A stretch of DNA of 64,000 bases from Bombilactobacillus folatiphilus (GCF_023380265.1 NZ_CP093366.1:186001-250000); one strand, 5' to 3'; shown: positions 14,860-24,382, counted from the stretch's first letter. Numbers and translations: made by a program. Notes: generated from the letters alone by a model not told the origin.

Positions 14860-16275
14860 TTATTCAGTTTTCATTATTTTTACATTTTTGGCATGATTGA
14901 CAATCGTTTTTTGATAAAAAAGATAACTATCTTTTTTATAGCGTTTTTGTGCTTTGGTGGATTGATTGTCACGGTCAACAAAAACTAGACCATAACGCTT
15001 ATTCATCCCGTCGTTGACGCTAATTAAATCCAAAAAAGACCACGGATTAAATGATATAACATTCACACCATCCCGAATAGCTTCGCGTAATTGGTAAATA
15101 TGATCATTCAAGTAATCAACCCGTTGGGAATCATGAACTTGACCATCTTCTAATATGTCAGCGTCCGGCCAGCCACATTCGGTAATAATAATTGGAATAT
15201 TTGGGAAGCGGTCGTTGACTTTTTGTAGGGCATAGCGTAACCCCTTTGGATCACAAGAAAAATCCCATTGCGAATTGATAATTCGATCGTCACGAACCTT
15301 TTCCACACCGGAAATGACACCATCAAGCATCTTGGGGTTAGCTTGTTGATTGAGCCGGAAAATACTTGTGGAATACCAGTTTAAACCGAGAAAATCTGCC
15401 CGACCAGTTTGGAAAATAGCTTCATCTTCAGGTTGAGTAACGAGTTGAATCTGGCTATCCTGTAAATAACGCAGATAATAACTTGGTAATTGTCCACGCA
15501 CTGCCACATCCATGTCAATATAACCAATTAAATCTTCTAATTGTTTACTTTTTAAAACATCACTACTGGTATGATCGTAAGGCAATGTTGTCATGTAAGA
15601 CACTGCCGGGCCAATCTTGGCTTGCGGCAACATCTGATGACACAAATTGTATACTTTAGCTTGTGCCAAGAACATATGATAATTGGATTGTTCGCCTAAT
15701 TGCCGCATTTCACGCGTATCACTAGCTTGCAAACCATTCATTGCCGGCACATTAGCCAATAATGATTGTTCGTTAATAGTCAACCAATATTTAACCCGAT
15801 CGCCAAATAATTCAAATAAAGTTTTGGCATAATGATAAAAATCAGCTACACATTGTCGGCTCGCCCAACCATTATATTGTTCCACTAGACTTTGCGGCAA
15901 ATCAAAATGAAACATGGTGACAATTGGCTCAATTTGATTTTGGACAAGGAGGTCAAGCAAGCGATTATAAAAATCGACACCGGCTTGATTGACTTGTTGG
16001 TCATTACCATGCGGAAAAATGCGCGCCCAACTAATGGAAAATCGGTAACTTTTCAGTCCTAATTCCTTCATCAATGCCACATCTGCTTCGAGATGATGAT
16101 AATGATCGACAGAAACGGAAGTATCCAAATATTTACTTTTTTGTGAACGCAAATCCGCTACTGTTACCCCTTTGCCGGCTTCATGGGCTGCACCTTCGAC
16201 TTGAAATGCAGAGGTACTAGCACCCCATAAAAAATCTGACGGAAAATCAGTTGGTAAAGTTCGAATCATACTCAT
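14860..16275 (-). CDS. GH1 glycosidase, probable 6-phospho-beta-glucosidase
   Basis: About 471 residues of glycoside hydrolase family 1. The N-terminal FPSDFLWGASTSAFQVEGAA is diagnostic. The acid/base Glu is in LTINEQ and the nucleophile Glu in IIITECGWP, where Cys replaces the usual Asn/Tyr after Glu. The C-terminal PWSFLDLISVNDGMNKRYG resembles the 6-phospho-glucosidase clade; Lys and Tyr of the phosphate site remain, but the usual Ser appears replaced by Asn in a shorter loop. ATG at 16275 has AGGAG 7 bases upstream. It is 4 bases downstream of the EIIC gene, which would supply phosphorylated beta-glucosides. Confidence 0.88.
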   Translation of the reverse strand: MSMIRTLPTDFPSDFLWGASTSAFQVEGAAHEAGKGVTVADLRSQKSKYLDTSVSVDHYHHLEADVALMKELGLKSYRFSISWARIFPHGNDQQVNQAGVDFYNRLLDLLVQNQIEPIVTMFHFDLPQSLVEQYNGWASRQCVADFYHYAKTLFELFGDRVKYWLTINEQSLLANVPAMNGLQASDTREMRQLGEQSNYHMFLAQAKVYNLCHQMLPQAKIGPAVSYMTTLPYDHTSSDVLKSKQLEDLIGYIDMDVAVRGQLPSYYLRYLQDSQIQLVTQPEDEAIFQTGRADFLGLNWYSTSIFRLNQQANPKMLDGVISGVEKVRDDRIINSQWDFSCDPKGLRYALQKVNDRFPNIPIIITECGWPDADILEDGQVHDSQRVDYLNDHIYQLREAIRDGVNVISFNPWSFLDLISVNDGMNKRYGLVFVDRDNQSTKAQKRYKKDSYLFYQKTIVNHAKNVKIMKTE

Positions 16276-16279
16276 AAAG

Positions 16280-17572
16280 TTACTCCTTTGTGTTTGCTTG
16301 AGCTTCGGCATCCAAAGCTTGCTGGTCTAAAACTTTGAAAAATGGTAGATAAATGATAAACATCAAGGCAAAGTTAATCAACCAAATCACAATGCCTTGC
16401 CAACCCATAATTAAGAAATTAGAAATAATTTTAGGCATTGTCCACGGCATTCCTAAGCTTAAAATGGGATTGTAATTCGTCAAAAAACCGAGATTGACTG
16501 CTGAAATAGCCACAAAGCCAGAAACTAACGATGACAAGATGAAAGGCACAAACAAAATCGGATTCAAGACGATGGGTAAACCGAACACGATGGGTTCGTT
16601 GATGTTGAATAAATTAGGAATTGACGAAATTTTAAAGAATTGTTTATAGCGCTTGGATTTACCAAAAATTAACGCAACTAAGACCAAACTCAAAGTGGCT
16701 CCAGCCGCGTCGTTGTTCGAAAAAGTAAATGCCACTAAATTTTTGAGGTAAGGAATGGTTTGATGTTGTTGAAAGGGCTTGGCACTAGTCACCATCATTG
16801 AAATGACTAAGGGCATGATGACTGATTGGATGGCTGCGGGGTGCACACCAAAGAAAAAGAGCAGGTTGGACAGAGTAATAATCAAAATCAAAGTCCAAGG
16901 TGAGCCGCCAACATGGATTAATGGCGTGGTAATAATTTGGTTCACAAAATCAAATACATCATGATACGGAGTATAACTGAAACCGGCGCCGACAATAAAG
17001 ACAACCACAAAAATAATAATGCCAATAATCAGAGGTTCAATAGACGAACTCACCATACTCGGAACGGAATCTGGCAATTTGATGGTTAATTGCTTAATAT
17101 TGCTCAAACGTACATACAACATCGCAATTAAAATGGACAAAATAATGGCCACAATGATGCCTTGGCTGCCCATATATTTAATTTGAAAAGCGTCAACTGA
17201 TTGTTTACCATGTCCGACACTTTGCGGTGCTAACACGAAGAAACTAGCTAAACTAAAAAGTCCAGCAATGACACCGTTGGCCTTACTTTTTTGTGCATAA
17301 TTATAAGCAATACTGAACGCGATAAAAACGGCTAAAATGTTCATGGAACCATTTGCCACAGCGTTCATCGGTTGGGTCAAATGAATCGCGTTGAACCAGT
17401 TACTAACTGATTTCACTGGGAAACTAGCTAAAATCGAAAAAACAGATGCCCCGATGGTAATTGGTAAAGTCATCACCATCCCAGACGAAATACTTTGAAG
17501 AATTTTACTTTGTCCTAGTTTGTTGGAGACAGGAACTAAAGTTTTCTGCAATAATTCTTGAAATTTATTCAT
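16280..17572 (-). CDS. PTS cellobiose/beta-glucoside-family EIIC component
   Basis: About 430 residues, a lactose/cellobiose-class EIIC: N-terminal FQELLQKTLVPVSNKLGQS, then a GMVMTLPITIGAS segment, LSNLLFFFGVHPAAIQSVIMP, and IPNLFNINEPIVFGLPIVLNP, the family's conserved substrate loop. ATG at 17572 has AAGGAG 8 bases upstream. No EIIA or EIIB gene accompanies it, so it must borrow these from elsewhere. It is co-transcribed with the GH1 gene. A cre-like site lies upstream. Confidence 0.92.
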   Translation of the reverse strand: MNKFQELLQKTLVPVSNKLGQSKILQSISSGMVMTLPITIGASVFSILASFPVKSVSNWFNAIHLTQPMNAVANGSMNILAVFIAFSIAYNYAQKSKANGVIAGLFSLASFFVLAPQSVGHGKQSVDAFQIKYMGSQGIIVAIILSILIAMLYVRLSNIKQLTIKLPDSVPSMVSSSIEPLIIGIIIFVVVFIVGAGFSYTPYHDVFDFVNQIITTPLIHVGGSPWTLILIITLSNLLFFFGVHPAAIQSVIMPLVISMMVTSAKPFQQHQTIPYLKNLVAFTFSNNDAAGATLSLVLVALIFGKSKRYKQFFKISSIPNLFNINEPIVFGLPIVLNPILFVPFILSSLVSGFVAISAVNLGFLTNYNPILSLGMPWTMPKIISNFLIMGWQGIVIWLINFALMFIIYLPFFKVLDQQALDAEAQANTKE

Positions 17573-17647
17573 CAAATTTGCTCCTTATTCTTTAAATGAA
17601 GTACATCTAAACTTCATCTTAATAATGACAGCAAGGAAACGCTAGAT

Positions 17648-17661
17648 TGAAAACGTTGATA
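17648..17661 (-). promoter_or_regulatory. cre-like site upstream of the EIIC–GH1 operon
   Basis: TGAAAACGTTGATA matches the CcpA-binding consensus with one deviation at the penultimate base. It lies 76 bases before the EIIC start codon, in the 128-base gap that separates EIIC from the AraC-type regulator. Confidence 0.6.
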
Positions 17662-17703
17662 AAGTATGTTTGATTCTTAGAATGACCCAGAAAATAATGA
17701 AAA

Positions 17704-18714
17704 TCACTTAAATTGTTGGCGATAGGTATCAGGTGAAACACCTAAAACTTTTTTAAAAATCTTATAAAAATAAGATGGATTTTCATAGCCCACTTGTGCG
17801 GCGATGCTTTCAATTGGTGCTGAAGTATAAATTAAGTATTCCGCTGCAGTGTTAACACGTTGTAAATGGACTAATTGAATAAAAGTTTGGCCAGTTTCTT
17901 TTTTTAAATAAGTTGATAAATAATTCGGATTGAAACCAAAATGTTGGGCCATATCATCTAACTTGATATCGCGGTAATTGTTTTCAATATAAAGTAAAAG
18001 AGATAATAGATTAACCTGTGAATTATTGATGCTCGGCATTTTGGTTGAGGAATGATACGCTTGGCGAATGAGTCGGGAAAATAAGGTCAGAATATTAAAG
18101 CGAATAATCTGGTGGGATTGAATATCGTAATGATAATATTCATCAATAATATCGTAGATAGTTTGCACAATTTTGGGTTGATGCTGCACCTGAAACCAAA
18201 CATAGCGTCCTTCGCCATAATCCTTGTTCGACAACAGCGCAAATAAAAGGTTGGAAATATTGGAACGGGCACCATTACGATGCAAAAAATTTAAATCATT
18301 GAGCGAAAAAGCTGAACTTTTTAAGGCAATATTGACAACGATATCATTTTTTTGTATCGGTTTGACCTTATGGGCGGTTTGATTACCAATAAACAGAACA
18401 TCTTCACAATTTAAATGCAATTCTTGCTTGTCTAGATAAACGGTACATTCGCCAACTAAGGGAATCATAATCTCGACATAATTATGAATGTGATAGGGAA
18501 TGTACGACAAGACAGGTTGCACAGAAATGGTAATAGCATTCAGATCTAAGACTAAGCCATCTGCGTAAGTTTCAAAGAATTCATAGGTCGGTTCATCAGT
18601 GATTTGGCCGACTTTTTTGACAGAATTGCCCTTTTTAGCAAATGAAGCTGAAATTTCATTCCAATCCCGGGGCTGGTTATTGCGTCGCAATAGTGATAGC
18701 AGCTGTTTGTTCAC
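17704..18714 (-). CDS. AraC-family transcriptional regulator with cupin-like sensor domain
   Basis: A 336-residue regulator. The N-terminal half has a cupin-like sugar-binding region (IPYHIHNYVEIMIPLVGECTVYL). Residues ~235–335 contain two helix-turn-helix motifs of the AraC/XylS type: LDDMAQHFGFNPNYLSTYLKKETGQTF and PIESIAAQVGYENPSYFYKIFKKVLGVSPDTYR. The start is GTG with AGAGGAG 8 bases upstream. It is placed between the EIIC–GH1 operon (same strand) and the divergent GH3–GH78 genes, so it may activate both in response to a glycoside. Confidence 0.92.
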   Translation of the reverse strand: MNKQLLSLLRRNNQPRDWNEISASFAKKGNSVKKVGQITDEPTYEFFETYADGLVLDLNAITISVQPVLSYIPYHIHNYVEIMIPLVGECTVYLDKQELHLNCEDVLFIGNQTAHKVKPIQKNDIVVNIALKSSAFSLNDLNFLHRNGARSNISNLLFALLSNKDYGEGRYVWFQVQHQPKIVQTIYDIIDEYYHYDIQSHQIIRFNILTLFSRLIRQAYHSSTKMPSINNSQVNLLSLLLYIENNYRDIKLDDMAQHFGFNPNYLSTYLKKETGQTFIQLVHLQRVNTAAEYLIYTSAPIESIAAQVGYENPSYFYKIFKKVLGVSPDTYRQQFK

Positions 18715-18907
18715 AATTTAGTCTCCTCTTTATAACGGACGTGTCTCTACCTATATAATATAAATTATTACGATAAAAAAATAGATTGGTAGCCAACTTT
18801 CTAGGAAATAAACATACGACTTATGGATTTTAAACATAGTCCAGATTAATTATCTTCGTTACAATGAGTTTATTATTGCGATTAATAGCCAACTGGAGGT
18901 TAATTTA
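18715..18907. promoter_or_regulatory. Divergent promoter region between the araC-type gene and GH3
   Basis: AT-rich 193-base gap that must contain promoters for both divergent transcripts and probably the AraC-type operator. TATAAT-like sequences occur near 18750–18765. ACTGGAGG at 18891–18898 is the GH3 ribosome site. I could not define the operator. Confidence 0.4.
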
Positions 18908-20611
18908 ATGGTTGATTTGACAAAGAAACCCTATTATTTAACAAAAGAACAAATAGCTTATCTAAAGCAACAACTTGCAACAATGACCACGCAGGAAAAA
19001 ATTGGTCAGTTGTTTTTTGTGATTGGTCCGGATGAACAAACGATTGATATTGCGGCTTTCGTGAAACAATATCAACCCGGTGGTGTGATGTATCGAGCTG
19101 ATGAGTCCACAAAAATTAAGCGTGAATTAACTATTGCCCAACAAAATAGTGCGATTCCATTATTGACGGCAGCTAATTTGGAAGCTGGGGGCAACGGCAT
19201 TGCCACGGATGGGACTTGGTTTGGTACACCATTAGAAGTGGCCGCTAGTGATAATCCCCAAAATGCTTATCAATTAGGTAATGTGGCGGGCTTTGAAGCC
19301 AGTCAAGTGGGCGTCAATATGTCCTTTGCACCGATTGTAGATTTGGATCAAAACTTTCGGAATCCAATTATGAATACACGGACTTTTGGTAGTGATCTGA
19401 ACCGTGTTTTGACGATGGCACAGGCACAAGCAAAGGGTTTAACAGATAATCAAGTGATTCCAGTTATCAAGCATTTTCCCGGAGATGGTGTCGATGAACG
19501 TGACCAGCATTTATTAAGTTCGGTCAATTCCTTAGATAAAGATACTTGGATGAATTCTTATGGACGAATTTATCATCAATTAATTGATGGCGGGATCCCC
19601 AGTGTGATGATTGCGCACATTTTCCAACCAGCATGGGAACGCGAACTGGAGCCGGGCATTAGTGACCAAGATTTACGGCCAGCTTCAAGCTCAAAATTAT
19701 TAATTGATGGCTTGTTGAGAGATGTGTTGCATTTTAATGGTTTAACAATTACGGATGCGACCCCAATGATTGGTTATAATGCCGCCTCAAGTCGTGAACA
19801 ACTGTTACCGGCCACGATTAATGCGGGCATTGATATGATTTTATTTAATAAAAATATTGATGAAGATTATCAATTTATCGCGCAAGCGGTGCAAGATGGC
19901 ACGATTAGTGCGGCACGCTTGGATGAAGCGGTGACACGGATTTTGGGAACCAAATTGGCACAAGGTGTGATGAATACGCAAGGTGAATTTACCAAAGCCC
20001 CGACAGCCAATTTAGATTTACAAACGGCAATTCATCATCAGGCTGCGCAACAATTAGCTGATGAAGCAGTCACTTTAGTTAAGGATCGGGATCAATTGTT
20101 GCCAATGACACCACAAAAATATCCACGAATTCGGTTGGTCGTTTTAGGTGATCAAGATGACGGTGGTTTTAAAGAAGGTGGCAGCGTTACTGATAAGGTC
20201 AAGCAACAATTGGAACAACGTGGCTTTGAGGTAACTTTATTTGATCAACAACATTTAGATTTTCATGAAGTCTTTGAAGAAGGGGTTGCGGATTTAAAAG
20301 CCAAATTTGACTTGGCTTTATATGTAGCTAATGTCGAAACGGCCAGCAATCAAACAACGACGCGGCTAGATTGGGTGCATTTAATGGCTGCCGATGCGCC
20401 ATGGTTTATGAAGTCAATTCCGACGATTTTTGTTTCCACAGCTAATCCGTATCATCTCTTTGATATTCCAAATGTTTCCACATTTATTAATGCTTATACA
20501 GGTAATGATGAAACGCTCAATGCGGTGATGGACAAGTTAATGGGCAAGAGTCAATTTAAGGGGATTAATCCGGTGGATCCGTTCTGCGGCGATTTCACCA
20601 CGAAGTTGTAA
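18908..20611 (+). CDS. Glycoside hydrolase family 3 protein (NagZ/beta-glucosidase-like)
   Basis: A 567-residue GH3 enzyme. The TIM-barrel part has KIGQLFFV, PLLTAANLEAGG, the VIKHFPGDG...DQH stretch typical of the GH3 NagZ branch (NagZ has KHFPGHG with an Asp–His pair) and ITDATPMIGYN, whose Asp is the expected nucleophile. A C-terminal alpha/beta domain follows from ~residue 375 (EAVTLVKDRDQLLPM). There is no signal peptide, so it works on imported sugars. Whether it removes glucose or GlcNAc cannot be decided; the neighbouring rhamnosidase favours plant glycosides. Confidence 0.85.
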   Translation: MVDLTKKPYYLTKEQIAYLKQQLATMTTQEKIGQLFFVIGPDEQTIDIAAFVKQYQPGGVMYRADESTKIKRELTIAQQNSAIPLLTAANLEAGGNGIATDGTWFGTPLEVAASDNPQNAYQLGNVAGFEASQVGVNMSFAPIVDLDQNFRNPIMNTRTFGSDLNRVLTMAQAQAKGLTDNQVIPVIKHFPGDGVDERDQHLLSSVNSLDKDTWMNSYGRIYHQLIDGGIPSVMIAHIFQPAWERELEPGISDQDLRPASSSKLLIDGLLRDVLHFNGLTITDATPMIGYNAASSREQLLPATINAGIDMILFNKNIDEDYQFIAQAVQDGTISAARLDEAVTRILGTKLAQGVMNTQGEFTKAPTANLDLQTAIHHQAAQQLADEAVTLVKDRDQLLPMTPQKYPRIRLVVLGDQDDGGFKEGGSVTDKVKQQLEQRGFEVTLFDQQHLDFHEVFEEGVADLKAKFDLALYVANVETASNQTTTRLDWVHLMAADAPWFMKSIPTIFVSTANPYHLFDIPNVSTFINAYTGNDETLNAVMDKLMGKSQFKGINPVDPFCGDFTTKL

Positions 20612-20630
20612 GTCAGAGGAGGACGCATTA

Positions 20631-23453
20631 ATGCAAATCACAAAGATTTTGGTCAATCATATGCAACAACCGCTGGGATTTGAGCTCCAGGATTTGCGAG
20701 TGGAATTTCAGTTACAAGCAACAGGCACTTTGCCGCACACGCTCAAAAAACATTTACAGATCTATCAACAGCCGCAACAGAAATTAGTGTATGAAAGTAA
20801 TTGGTCCACTTTTCCGACCAATTATTTTGTGCCAGATTGTTCTTTGCAACCACGCACTCGTTATATGGTCAAAATTCAAGTTCATGCCGATCAAGACTTG
20901 GTGACGGGAGAATCTTGGTTTGAAACGGGAAAAATGAATGAACCATTCCAAGCTGATTTTATTGGTCATCCCGATCAAGATGTAGCAAATACCCTTTTGC
21001 AAAAGCAACTGACAATTCAGAAGCCAGTTCGGCAAGCGCGTCTATATATCACCGGTTTAGGCTTGTATGAAACTTATATTGATCAGCAAAAAGTCGGTGA
21101 TGAGTTTTTGACGCCAGGAGTGACCGCGTATGATCAATTTGTGCAAGTCCAGACCTATGATGTCACCCAAGCTTTGCAGGTTCAAGGCGACCATCAATTG
21201 TTGATTTCTTGTGGCGATGGTTGGTATAAAGGTAACTTCGGCTTCGATGGCGGGCAAGATTGTATCTACGGTAATCGCCAAATGGCGTTGGCAGAGTACC
21301 ATTTGGATTATGAAGATGGCACTCACGAAGTGATTACTACAGACGCCGATTGGCAGACAACTGTTGGACAAATCACTAAATCAGCAATTTATTACGGCGA
21401 AGATTATGATGCTACTAAGCCGGTGACGGATTGGCAACCAGCGGTGGTGGTTGAGCAAACTAAAGCAGTTTTAGCTGATCGTTTGAGTTTGCCCATTACG
21501 ATTAATCAACAATTAAGTCCTGAACTGCTACAAACGCCTGCTGGTGAGCAAGTGTTAGATTTTAAGCAAAATCAAGCTGGTTGGATAGAATTTTACAATC
21601 GTGAGCCCAAGGGAACCAAATTAAATTTTGAAATGGGCGAAATTTTGCAGGACGGGAATTTTTATCGGGATAACTTGCGAGAAGCGCGCGCTGCTTTCAC
21701 CTATGTTTCAGATGGAAAAGAACAGTGGGTGCGTCCGCATTTTACGTATTTTGGTTATCGTTATGTGCGGGTACAGGGCAATACGCAACCTCTGCAAATG
21801 GCGGATTTTAAAGCTGATGTGCTGTATTCAAAGATGCAAGAGACGGGTGTTATTCAAACCAATAATGCATTAGTAAATCGTTTATTCCAAAATATTATTT
21901 GGGGACAACGCAGTAATTTTATGGATGTACCCACGGATTGCCCGCAACGTGATGAGCGTTTGGGCTGGAGTGGTGATGCCGAAATATTTTCCAATACGGC
22001 CACTTATAATATGAATGTTTTTGCTTTCTTTAAAAAATATGCGCACGATATGGCATTAGAACAGAAGCAAAATGATGGTATGTTGCCGATGTATGCGCCA
22101 GCAATGGGGCAAAGTGATGGTGGTTCGGCGGTTTGGGCAGATGCTGCTACCATTATTCCGTGGAATATGTATCAAGCCTATGGCGATCCAGCAATTTTGC
22201 ATCAGAATTATCCACAGATGAAAGCTTGGGTAGACTGGATTAGTCTGCACACGACAACCCCTAATTTGTGGACTGGAACTTTTCAATTTGGTGATTGGTT
22301 GGCGCTAGATGGTGAAAATCCGGCTAAACCGACCGGCAAAACGGATGAAGATTTTATTGCTTCTGTTTATTATTATTATTCCACTAGTATCGTGGCGAAA
22401 ACGGCGCAATTATTGCATGAAGACCAAGACGCTAAGGATTATTCCGTTTTGGCACAAAAAATTAAAATGGCTATTCGTCAAGAATATATTACGGAAACTG
22501 GTCGTGTAGCAATCAATGCACAAACGGCGTATGCTTTGACATTGTATTTTGATTTGGTGACGCCGGAGCAAAGAAAACATGTTGTAGCAGATTTGGTTCA
22601 GCGCTTGCAATTAGATGGTAATCATCTGCAAACCGGTTTTGTTGGTACGCCGTATTTGTGTCAAGTTTTGTCAGCTAATGGGCAGCATAAATTAGCGACC
22701 CAGATTTTTCTCAATGAAGATTTTCCAAGTTGGTTATATGCTGTGAAGTTAGGGGCGACGACGGTTTGGGAACGCTGGAATTCGGTGGAAGCGGATGGTT
22801 CGATGAATCCCGAAGGGATGAATTCGCTGAATCATTACAGTATCGGAACGATTATGGAATGGGCATATAAGTATTTGCTGGGAATCAAGGAGCATACAGC
22901 TGGTTTCGCGAGTTTCACTTTCGCGCCGCAATTTGATTATCGTTTGCCGCAAATTCAAGGACATTTTGATAGTCCCTACGGTGATATTCAAGTTCAAACG
23001 GCGATTGAAACGGACGCCCAGCATACGATTCAAATTCAGTTAAGCGTGCCAATTGGGACGAGTGCCCAGATTGAGTTGCCACGTTCGGCGAGCCAAACAA
23101 TTCGGGTCAATGACCAAGAATATCAAAGTGACCAGTTGACATTAACAGCAGGTCGATATGAAATTAGTTATCAACCGACGCAAGATTATGTGGAGCGCTA
23201 TCAAGCTGCTACGCCGTTACGCGAGATCATGGTGGATGAGCAATTGGTCGCCCAAATTGATGCGGTAGATCCAGTCTTAAACTTCTTCAAGCAAAATCCC
23301 CAAGAAGTCGCTGGTGGTATGGGCTCGATGAGTTTGACTGAAGCTAATATAACTTTCCCGTTTATCAATGTGAGCGAGGAACATTTGGCTAAAATCAATC
23401 AATTATTAATCAAAACACCAATTTTAAGCGAACGAAAGCAGGGAAAACAATGA
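20631..23453 (+). CDS. Alpha-L-rhamnosidase, glycoside hydrolase family 78
   Basis: A 940-residue intracellular enzyme (no signal peptide). The N-terminal third has the beta-sandwich and carbohydrate-binding modules of bacterial rhamnosidases (ARLYITGLGLYETYIDQQKVGDEFLTPG and ISCGDGWYKGNFG). The catalytic (alpha/alpha)6 barrel carries DVPTDCPQRDERLGWSGDA, the family signature with its catalytic acid region. Later come GDWLALDG, GATTVWERWNS and NHYSIGTIMEW. The final ~90 residues form an extra tail after the usual C-terminal beta domain. It would release rhamnose from plant glycosides such as rutinosides. The next gene overlaps its stop by 4 bases. Confidence 0.93.
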   Translation: MQITKILVNHMQQPLGFELQDLRVEFQLQATGTLPHTLKKHLQIYQQPQQKLVYESNWSTFPTNYFVPDCSLQPRTRYMVKIQVHADQDLVTGESWFETGKMNEPFQADFIGHPDQDVANTLLQKQLTIQKPVRQARLYITGLGLYETYIDQQKVGDEFLTPGVTAYDQFVQVQTYDVTQALQVQGDHQLLISCGDGWYKGNFGFDGGQDCIYGNRQMALAEYHLDYEDGTHEVITTDADWQTTVGQITKSAIYYGEDYDATKPVTDWQPAVVVEQTKAVLADRLSLPITINQQLSPELLQTPAGEQVLDFKQNQAGWIEFYNREPKGTKLNFEMGEILQDGNFYRDNLREARAAFTYVSDGKEQWVRPHFTYFGYRYVRVQGNTQPLQMADFKADVLYSKMQETGVIQTNNALVNRLFQNIIWGQRSNFMDVPTDCPQRDERLGWSGDAEIFSNTATYNMNVFAFFKKYAHDMALEQKQNDGMLPMYAPAMGQSDGGSAVWADAATIIPWNMYQAYGDPAILHQNYPQMKAWVDWISLHTTTPNLWTGTFQFGDWLALDGENPAKPTGKTDEDFIASVYYYYSTSIVAKTAQLLHEDQDAKDYSVLAQKIKMAIRQEYITETGRVAINAQTAYALTLYFDLVTPEQRKHVVADLVQRLQLDGNHLQTGFVGTPYLCQVLSANGQHKLATQIFLNEDFPSWLYAVKLGATTVWERWNSVEADGSMNPEGMNSLNHYSIGTIMEWAYKYLLGIKEHTAGFASFTFAPQFDYRLPQIQGHFDSPYGDIQVQTAIETDAQHTIQIQLSVPIGTSAQIELPRSASQTIRVNDQEYQSDQLTLTAGRYEISYQPTQDYVERYQAATPLREIMVDEQLVAQIDAVDPVLNFFKQNPQEVAGGMGSMSLTEANITFPFINVSEEHLAKINQLLIKTPILSERKQGKQ

Positions 23454-24118
23454 TTCAAGGAGCTTTATTTGATTTGGATGGTGTCATTGCCGACACTTCG
23501 GTTTATCATTTTCAAGCTTGGCGGGCATTAATTCAGACGAATTTTCACAAGAAATTGCCTGACGAATTGGAGCAACGGACTAAAGGCGTTAGCCGGGCTG
23601 ATTCCTTGCAAGCAATTTTAGATTTTTTGCAGATTGATGTGCCACAAAAGCAATTTGAGCAGTTGATGATTGAAAAAAATCAATTGTATTTGCAATCTTT
23701 GGAGCAATTGCAACCTAAAGATACGTTACCAGGCATTGTCGCATTATTAGAAGCATTACAAGCTCAAAAAATTAAGATTGCGTTAGCTTCAGCTAGTCGC
23801 AATGCGCCAACAATCTTGGCTAAATTGCAATTAACGGACTATTTTGCAGCGATTGCTGATCCCGCCCAAGTTCAGGCCGGTAAACCAGCTCCCGATATCT
23901 TTTTGGCTGCGGCCCAAGGCATTGCTGTAGCACCTAAAGATTGTATTGGCATTGAAGATTCCATTGCCGGCATTCAGGCCATTAATGCTGCGCAAGCTTT
24001 TTCAGTTGGCGTGGGTTCTGCGCAAGAATTAGGCGCGGCGGATTTATTAGTTGACGATACTAGTCAGTTAAAGCTAGATATCATTCAGACACAATTTGCC
24101 AAGCACATTCAAAACTAA
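23450..24118 (+). CDS. pgmB: Beta-phosphoglucomutase, HAD superfamily
   Basis: A 222-residue HAD phosphatase-fold mutase converting beta-glucose 1-phosphate to glucose 6-phosphate. Asp8 and Asp10 in FDLDGVIADT are the nucleophile and acid/base. Other seen parts are the cap domain, ASASRNAP (phosphate loop), GKPAPDIF and GIEDSIAGIQA. Its ATG overlaps the rhamnosidase stop (ATGA), implying translational coupling. Beta-PGM usually works with a disaccharide phosphorylase, but none is present here, so the source of beta-glucose 1-phosphate is unclear. Confidence 0.9.
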   Translation: MIQGALFDLDGVIADTSVYHFQAWRALIQTNFHKKLPDELEQRTKGVSRADSLQAILDFLQIDVPQKQFEQLMIEKNQLYLQSLEQLQPKDTLPGIVALLEALQAQKIKIALASASRNAPTILAKLQLTDYFAAIADPAQVQAGKPAPDIFLAAAQGIAVAPKDCIGIEDSIAGIQAINAAQAFSVGVGSAQELGAADLLVDDTSQLKLDIIQTQFAKHIQN

Positions 24119-24163
24119 ACATTTTGTTTGTTCCATTTAGCGTCAATGTGTTATATTAGTAAT

Positions 24164-24286
24164 GAAAAAGGAGCTAGCGCGATACGCTAACTCCTTAGTG
24201 AAGTTGCTAAGACAGTGACTATTTTACAAATTTATTTATATATTAAAAACAGCCATCAGCCTTGCCCGGCTAGGACGGCTGTTTTT
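24164..24286 (+). ncRNA. Antisense/antitoxin RNA of type I toxin–antitoxin cassette 3
   Basis: Predicted from an extended -10 (TG-T-TATATT, 24152–24157). It would hold a strong 5' hairpin (AAGGAGCTAGCG against CGCTAACTCCTT) and the terminator AAAAACAGCC...GGCTGTTTTT at 24245–24286. It converges with the small peptide gene at 24290–24382. The layout is the same as in cassettes 1 and 2, but the sequence is different. Confidence 0.6.
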
Positions 24287-24289
24287 GTG

Positions 24290-24382
24290 TTATTTGCTGA
24301 ATAATTTGATCAGCGCAATAACAAATTCTAGTACGGCTTTGATCACAATCATAGCCTTTAATACTAGAAACAGAATATCCAT
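24290..24382 (-). CDS. Small hydrophobic peptide, type I toxin-like (cassette 3)
   Basis: A 30-residue peptide, MDILFLVLKAMIVIKAVLEF followed by VIALIKLFSK: one membrane helix with spaced Lys residues and a basic end, as in Fst/TxpA-like toxins. Its stop codon lies 3 bases from the shared bidirectional terminator. The mRNA probably starts at an extended -10 (minus strand, 24494–24499). About 50 bases upstream of the ATG there is a mini-ORF (ATG GTG TAA, 24428–24436) with a strong ribosome site, echoing the leader ORFs of cassettes 1 and 2. Confidence 0.55.
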   Translation of the reverse strand: MDILFLVLKAMIVIKAVLEFVIALIKLFSK

